Positions 57,137-64,000 of a stretch of DNA of 64,000 nucleotides are shown here, in pieces. The first letter of the stretch is position 1. Each line of letters begins with the position of its first letter. Position numbers and translations under genes: made by a program. This stretch comes from Rhizophagus irregularis (taxonomy: Eukaryota; Glomeromycota; Glomeromycetes; Glomerales; Glomeraceae): the NCBI RefSeq assembly GCF_026210795.1, contig NC_089429.1, positions 2,480,001 through 2,544,000 of the forward strand, in the 5' to 3' direction. A model generated the notes under the pieces. That model did not search any database and had not been told where the DNA came from. It saw nothing but the letters and a program-made list of their open reading frames with translations.

Positions 57137-57313
57137 TAGGGGTGCAGACTTTTTCCTTTTTTATCTACGTTATTCATTAACTGTTAAGTCAATGAAAGGT
57201 TGACATAGCTCGATATTATATAAATTATTATAAAATTTCTCTGTGAGCATCTGCAGTGACGTTATTGACGTAACTTTGTTACGGAAGTTACGCCGGTAAA
57301 GCTTGCACCTCTA
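57137..57313. mobile_element. 177-bp hAT-type MITE
   Basis: The left end TAGGGGTGCAGACTTTTTCC at 57137 pairs with the right end, complement TAGAGGTGCAAGCTTTACC from 57313. The 8-bp flanks TTATGCAC (57129-57136) and GTATGCAC (57314-57321) differ at one base, fitting an aged hAT target duplication. No coding capacity. Confidence 0.78.
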
Positions 57314-57321
57314 GTATGCAC

Positions 57322-57981
57322 CCTAAAGTTTTTATTTGAAAATGCATGTATAAACGTATAGTAAATACTCTGATCTACAAGTATAATAAATATATAGAAA
57401 TTTCTTGCAGCACTCGCTCGTTTTTTTCAATTATTTTATTGAATAAATAAAAAATTCATTTTTTTTAAAAAAATGAAAAATCTTTTTTTAAAAAAAAAGC
57501 AGATTTAAGATCAAGCAATTGCCTTTTTAAATTTAAACTGTGGCTGCTGTGGCATTCATGATACACGTATTGAAATAATAATGATTTGATGGTGATTACT
57601 TAACCACGATTTATATTTTTTGAAGCTCCCCGTTATGTTAAATGTTTACTTGTTTATTAGAAAAATGTTCCGGAGTTTAAATTGATTCTAAATTCCCTGT
57701 GAACGGAGTTGTGTCACAAAGGAATAGTTAACCAAATAAAACTCCGATTGACAAAGAATTCAACTACGAAATGAATTTCTAAATAAGTAAAAAATCTTAG
57801 AAATTCATTACACAATGGCGGATTGTCAACATGCATAATTGTTTTTTTATATAAACGTTCGCTATTTTACCGTAATGTTCTACAACTATTTTCTAAACAG
57901 AATTTTCTTATTTAAGAATTGTAAATATAAATACTCTTGTATATTCAATTTTTATGAGTTACTTTCTTTAAATACAACATT
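57322..57981. other. 5' flank of the kinase pseudogene
   Basis: AT-rich, no gene. Contains poly-A/T runs around 57460-57500. No promoter element identified with confidence. Confidence 0.4.
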
Positions 57982-60498
57982 ATGAACACAAAAAATAATT
58001 CATATAGTTTTTGTAGACCAAGGTTAGATTCTAGTCCTGTACCTGTTTTGTTTATTCCTTTTAAAAATAATGAAAAAAAATGTAGTTATTGTGGAATTGA
58101 ATACTCCAAGACACTTAAATTTGAACAAAAATATTGTAAAAATTGTTTATTTCGGTATATCAAATACATGGAAAACGATGTATGTTTGAATAAGTATGTA
58201 AGTACAAGTAATACTCATCAGTGTATTAAACATAAAGCAATTAAGAATAATTTTTGTGCAACAAACATTCAAGAACGGTGTGAACATTTCTCTGAGATTT
58301 TATACTTTACACATTTAATCCCAAATACTTCATCATTAAATAATTGCACTGAATTAGATTTTGGAAAACATTATTTTGGTACAAGATTTGAGTATAAGGC
58401 ATTTAAATTAATTGAGTATGGTCAATAACATCGTTATGAAATTTCTTCTGAATGGGTAGAATCAATTTTAACTAAAAAGTCCATTCAAATTTTATATTTA
58501 TCATGGTGGGATAACTTTGATAAGTGTGTAGTCTGCTTACAAGAACTAAAATATATTCACCAAGAGTCAGTACCTTATTACCAAAAATGGTGTCAAAAAT
58601 GGTGTTCAAATTGCTTTATAATTTATACTGGATGTAGACATTGTTTAACCACAAATATTATTTTTGGGATTACAAGTCAATCTCAATGTAAAAATTGTGA
58701 AAGAATATCATTTATTAATGTCGATATTACAAATATTAACAGTGAAAACTGTATCGTAGATGATTTTATTCTTATATTTACAAATAATAATACAGATTCA
58801 GATTCATTAAAGTTTATTAGAAATTTATATAGTAATATGGTAAAATGTTTAATAGAATGGATTCCATATTCTCAATTTAAAGATTTAAGAAAAATAGGAG
58901 AAGGAGGATTTAGTATTATTTATAAAGCAACTTGGTCTGATGGTATAAGGAATACTGACGTTGCTTTAAAAAAATTATTTAGTTCACAGAAAATTGAGAA
59001 AAATTTTCTCAATGAGGTAATGATATTTAATGTTAATATATTTTTAATGTACTTTATTCGATATTTATTATTATATTTATACTTTAGATTAAATCACTTT
59101 CTCAATGTGATGATCGATTTAACAAACATGAAATAATTGGTTTTCATGGTATTACACAAGATCCTGTAACAAAAAAATATATATTGATAATGAAATACGC
59201 AAATGGAAATTTACATAATTACTTGCAAAATAATTTTATAAATATTACGTGGGAAGAAAAATCACATATTTTAGCGAAAATAATATGCGGGTATTTATAT
59301 TTTTTTAATGTATTAACTTATTATCTGTATTTATATTTATTAATACTAAAATGTTTATATTTTAGACTTGAATATATTCATTTGAATCATATTATACATC
59401 GGGATTTTCATAGTGGAAATATACTATCATTAGATAAATCTCAGCCAGATGGGTACATAGATCGACTTTGGCTAATTGGAGACTTTGGGTTATCACAACC
59501 TGCAAATAGTACCTCACCAAATAATGAAATATACGGAGTAATACCTTATATTGCACCAGAAATATTTAAAGGTGCTGCGTTTTCTCAAAAATCTGATGTA
59601 TATAGTCTTGGTATGATAATGTGGGAACTTACAACAGGTTGTAAACCTTTTGCTAATGTCGAACATAATGTTAATCTAATTTAATGGAAAACGACCTGAA
59701 ATTACAAATGATACCCCTGAATGTTTTGCTAATTTAATGAAAAAATGTTGGGATTCTGATCCTTCAAAAAGACCAACTATATTTGAAATAGATATGGAAT
59801 GGTTTGATATAAATAAAACTAATAAAACTGAACTTAATCAAGCTGAAAAAAAAAGATTAGAATTAATACAATTAAAGAAACTTGGACCTGAATTTAGTGA
59901 AAAACCTCATCCAAACGCAATTTTTACAAGTAGAGCATTAAGTTCATTGATTTCTAAATCTTCTATAGATTTTTTTTCAATTAATTCAGTTAGTACTATT
60001 AAGCAAGGTATATTATATATCAATGATTACTAACTCGCAGTCAGATAATGACCTATTTATTTCATTTTTATATTAACTTAAATATATTTTATTAATCATT
60101 AGAGTATATTACTAAAGAATATGAACTTGATATAAATAAAATTCAAAGGTAACTGTTACAATTAATAAAATTTTAATAATATAATAGAAAATTAATATTT
60201 TTTTCATTATGCATTCTTTAGATCATCCACTCAAAATATAAATTCCTCCGTTCAAGTCACTAATTCTCAGCATCAAAATGTTGATGGACCTAGTGTAAGT
60301 GGGCCATTAAATAATTTGATTTCAACTGTAACTACAAATTCTTCAAGAAAGCGAAATATTGAAGAATTAGAGATTGAAACACAAAAAAGTAAAAAAAATC
60401 GTAAGTGAACTTTATGATAAATCATATTTGTTGTGATGTTATCACGTTAATTTATAATAATATTATTTTTTTTAATTGAAATAGGAAAAAGATATTAA
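57982..60498 (+). pseudogene. TKL-type kinase gene with Cys-rich header, one nonsense codon and one frameshift
   Basis: Exons are 57982-59016, 59088-59290, 59366-60007, 60103-60148, 60222-60400 and 60485-60498, all with GT...AG introns and matching phases except for the lesions. The header has repeated zinc-type Cys pairs (CSYCGIEYS...YCKNC, CVVCLQ, WCSNC, CRHC, QCKNC). The kinase part shows GEGGFSIIYKATW, VALKKL, HGITQDPVTKKYILIMKYAN, HRDFHSGNIL, DFG (IGDFGLSQPA), APE (IAPEIFKG) and the C-lobe WDSDPSKRP. Two breaks: an in-frame TAA at 58426-58428 inside the header, and a frame change at about 59683 where HNVNLI should lead through a few residues to NGKRPEI. The tail ends with the family-typical ITKEYELDIN and SRKRNIEELEIET. 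Gene order and splice sites are otherwise intact, so the loss is recent. The related kinase at 12579-13924 is intact. Confidence 0.8.
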
Positions 60499-63341
60499 AG
60501 CTTATAATTAGATAAAAAACTTTGTTGAAGTATAATTGATATGATAAATTTGAATGTATTTTATTCTATGTATTATTTTTAAATTTTAAATAAAGTATAC
60601 TAAAATCAAACATTTATATGTTAACACATAAAAGACGATTATCGTTAATCGTCATATTATTACATCGCGCAAAAACATACGTTCCAACTAAATTTATCAA
60701 TTTAATTTTTCGTACAATAAGACGTACTTTACAATAAAATAGGGCCTAAATAGACTACATCAAATTATTGATTTGTATAATAATACTTTATCTTATACTA
60801 TATACTAAATTCATTACCTTTTTCACGATTTTTACATCAACCCGTGATTGCATTACAATTACTATAAACGTATCATTTTAGATTATATTAAGTATTAGCA
60901 ATAATAGTATTACGGTTATATAAAATTATTATTATATTTAAATAAACTCACACAAGCTGAGCAATATATAATATAGTCAATTTGGCTTTGTTTGTAACGT
61001 TAAAGCACAAATGTGAAATGACATAAAAAGTTGTACATTTACGAGGTTCATGTGAATATTAATAAATATTTAACAGTTGCTACATGTGGAAAATCTACAG
61101 GCTTACCAAAAATAAATTAACTGCTTTCTTTACTCCTATCTATTCTTTCCGAAATCCGTATTGTAAAACTATCAACAGAGTGTTGCACGTGATTTATTGT
61201 TTCACATTCTCGGTGTTGTTCACCTACAGTATACTTTATTCCCATTATCGTCTGCTTCCTTTTTATGACTTTCTTTTAAAGTTTCATGAGTTAAAGTCCA
61301 AGTATAGTCATATATCTACGGTGAAGGGAAGGTTGAGCGCTTGAGTTAAATCGCTGTGCGACAAAATATGTTGAAATTCAGATTATTAAATTGAACGCAG
61401 AAATTATTTAGATTATATTCAGTACTTTATATTAAACATGATTGACGATAATATAATTAGATATTTGACTATTTCACAAAAATTGTTCATATCTAAAATG
61501 GAAAGAATTTTTTCCTGTTAAAAATATTCTTTTAGTGTGCTTAAAAATTCATAACTAAAAAAATAAAATGAAATAAATTAAAATAAATTTCAAATATTTC
61601 GCTTTAAAGTATTGAGTTTTTGATATGTAAATATTTTTCTTTTTTTTGAAAAAGCAAGGCATTACATTTATTACGCATCATTTTTTTTTATTACGTTTGA
61701 AAGAAAGATTAATGTTTTTTATTCATTTGATTTATTAATCGATTTGATACATTCATTATAAATATATTGTACAAGATGACTTATAGTAACTTAATCATTG
61801 TGCTTTATTAACATTAAAATTTAAATTAATACTTTTAAGAAATGGAATGCGAAATTTTGTAATTTTTTTTTCCATAGAGAATATTTCTTATATAATTTTT
61901 ATTAATTTGAAACGAGAACGATGAATTTATAAAAAGCATACCGATACGTAAATTTTAGATCGTTCTAACCGAATTCGATATTAAAAATTAAGAAAAATCC
62001 AGATTTACAATAAATTATATAAAGACTATTTTTTAAAAAAAAATTCCATAAGACGAACTTAATATTCGGAATGGAGCTCAAATTTTCGACAAGAAAAATA
62101 AGGTGTCGATCATAAAAAGCTTTAATCAATTTAAAATAATTCGTTCCATGAAGATTTTTGTGAGCTAATCCAATTCAATGTCCTAACGAAAAATTTATTA
62201 TACTTCCATTTTTGGAGAATGTTTTTTTTTTGGCTTTTTTTTTTAAAAAAAACCGAAATTTTTTTTTCAAATTTATTTTTTTTTTTGTTTTTTTTCTTTA
62301 AGCCGATTTTTTTTTTCGGCTTTTTTCTTTCCATATAGACATATAGTAATATTTTTTTTTTTCCTAATTGGTTTTTTTTTTTGTTCTTCCGCCTATTAGA
62401 TTTTGGATATCAATACTTCGGGGTTACGGTAAGCACCTTCTTTTTCGATTTTTTTTTTTTTTTTTAATAATTTTACTGATACCGTACTTTCTTTTCCTAA
62501 TTTTATTTTTTTTTGTTCTTTTGCCTTTTAGGTTTGGATCGGGCAAGAGCTGCGATGTAATCGAAATACTGTAAATATTTTTACGTAAATAAATATATTT
62601 TATACGATACTTTAGTTAGAATAAATATTATTTTTTAAAAATATCTATGGAATTATGGAAAACTCGTCTTGAATTGATTGTCTTTATAGAAACATATCAA
62701 AGATCATATACTTCATGTACGACATACAATTAAGGGGCAATTTCACGTTTTTAAAATAAAATTCCTATTGAAAATTTAGTTCTTATGAGCAAATCCACGT
62801 AATCTTTGTTTATTTAGGTTATACAGTACCTTAGGAATAACATAATTTTTATAATTATACTTTGCAATGGTTGGATGAAAATCTTGAGAAAATAAATGTT
62901 CATCTTGCTTTAGAAAGAAGTATTAAGAAATTAAAACTTTGCATGTATGCTAAAACAAAATACGATATTTATTGAATATCTTTATTAATATATTTTGGAC
63001 TTGGTCACATCGTTGCCAGAATTTCTTGTGTAATTGATTTAAAAATTTAAAGGAATAATTAAATTCAATATATGAAGTTTCAAGTTTAATATTTAAAAAA
63101 TATTTGGAGTATCCATTCAATTTTTGTTACATCCATTTCATGAATCATGGAAAATTATAATTTATAACTTAACTAAAACCAAAAGTGAGAAATCTGTTAT
63201 TTTATGCTAAATAAATTTAAACAATTTATTATATTTATTTACTTACTTTTAAAGGTGAACGTAAATATCAACGACTCTTTATTTAATCGAAGTGACTTTT
63301 TTAACCATCCAAAAGCTATTTTTTAGACAAATTTGTTAATA
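60499..63341. other. Gene-free region with splice-like poly-T blocks
   Basis: No supported gene. A frame at 61084-61344 has hydrophobic stretches but no family. 62210-62580 is rich in T-runs and contains two exon-like cores: after CCGCCTATTAG at about 62398, and after TTGCCTTTTAG at about 62531, the first followed by GTAAGC at 62429. Confidence 0.45.
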
Positions 63342-64000
63342 TTAAAAAATAGGTTCAATATATATAACTAGATAAATATAATTTTTCCTTACTTTCGAAA
63401 GGTGTTCATTGTATCTACCACCAAAGATTTCAATAGAATCAATAATTTTTCTAATTTCTGATATTTCTTCAGGACTAAGATGAATTTTTCCTGCTTCAAA
63501 ATTTTCTTCCAAATATTTCATTTTTTTTGTACCAGGAATAGTAACAAAGTCATCACCCTATAAAATATATATATATACAGTATATATATATATATATAAT
63601 TATTATCATACTTATATAATATAATATTTTATAATATAAGTATATATTTACCTGAGCTAGAACCCAAGCTAAACAAAGTTGACCTGCAGTTACTCCTTTC
63701 TTACTCGCAAATTCATTAAATTTATGTACAATTTCCAAATTTTTATTGAAATTTTCACCTTGAAAACGTGGAATTGTTCTTCTAAAATCATTTGGTTCAA
63801 AATCATCAATAGATTTATATTTTCCCTAAAAGGTTATTTGGAGTTAAATTTTTTATTTTTTTTGCATATAAATCATTTTAATAAAGGGATAATTACTGTT
63901 AAAAAGCCGTGTCCCAACGGACTATAAGCTACTATAGTGACACCTAATTCACGACAAGCTTCTAGAACTCCATTTTTTTCAATATCAAGAGCCCAAGGAC
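63342..64000 (-). CDS. Aldo/keto reductase, 3' part (gene runs off the window)
   Basis: Minus-strand exons are 63897-64000 (continuing beyond the window), 63652-63825 and 63393-63557; if the last donor is not used the frame stops at 63342. Reading: [34 protein letters not shown] - [33 protein letters not shown]...[15 protein letters not shown] - [20 protein letters not shown] with [20 protein letters not shown]. AYSPLGxGxLTGK, QLxLAWVLAQ and the NADPH-binding IPGTKKxxxLEEN are hallmarks of the AKR13/yakC-like aldo/keto reductases, cytosolic NADPH-dependent carbonyl reductases. The catalytic Tyr/Lys/His lie in the missing 5' part. Phases at both internal junctions are 0. The exact C-terminal end is uncertain. 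Confidence 0.85.

Noticed and set aside
61084-61344. 86-codon frame with hydrophobic stretch
   Set aside because: No homologous motif, no intron partner; composition alone can explain it.
62131-62334. Lys-rich minus-strand frame
   Set aside because: Translation of T-runs; low complexity only.

Overview
This is a very AT-rich eukaryotic window. Genes are split by short introns of about 60-110 bp with canonical GT...AG ends. The gene families are those expanded in arbuscular mycorrhizal fungi such as Rhizophagus (Glomeromycotina): F-box/LRR-like proteins, tyrosine-kinase-like kinases with a Cys-rich N-terminus, a Crinkler (CRN) type gene, a WD40-like/TRP-like ion channel, a membrane-anchored cytochrome P450, an aldo/keto reductase and many DNA-transposon relics. 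The assignment rests on family content and base composition, not on a database match.

Layout: 0-5.5 kb holds a hAT-type MITE (318-799, perfect 8-bp target duplication), a decayed CRN gene (1765-3243) and exons of an unknown acidic protein (4559-5504). A complete 3.1-kb DNA transposon occupies 5619-8711 and encodes an intact 733-residue DDE/zinc-finger protein. A broken FAD monooxygenase lies at 9.8-10.8 kb. A two-exon kinase (12579-13924), a short HTH gene or relic (14512-14811), an F-box pseudogene (15848-16680), hairpin elements and an intact F-box gene (17862-19502) follow. A six-exon P450 (21498-23397) joins cleanly into 493 residues.

The oddest stretch is 25020-28090: about 28 tandem units of about 112 bp. 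Each looks like a 33-37 nt micro-exon bounded by a consensus 3' splice site and a consensus 5' splice site, with a short intron between them. From 28 to 39.8 kb the window is mostly repeats and relics: inverted-repeat elements at 30977-32390, 32524-32645, 33081-33755 and 39722-39807, a degenerate zinc-knuckle-like gene and a decayed LRR gene.

A seven-exon ion-channel gene (40060-43916) joins in frame into 1134 residues. Next come a young 5'-truncated LINE with target duplication (45659-47837), an inverted pair of short tRNA-like repeats (47942-48155), and a second, decayed LINE split by a MULE-like MITE (49711-50118). Two F-box genes follow: one intact (50814-52334), one with a single in-frame TGA (52738-54300). 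After a gene-poor stretch with a hAT MITE (57137-57313) lies a six-exon kinase gene with one nonsense codon and one frameshift (57982-60498). The 3' part of an aldo/keto reductase gene runs off the right edge.

The genes do not form a pathway. The window looks like a repeat-rich, fast-turnover compartment in which multicopy families (F-box, kinase, CRN, LRR) are duplicating and decaying alongside DNA transposons and LINEs. Intron joins were checked by reading-frame phase only; no transcript data were available.
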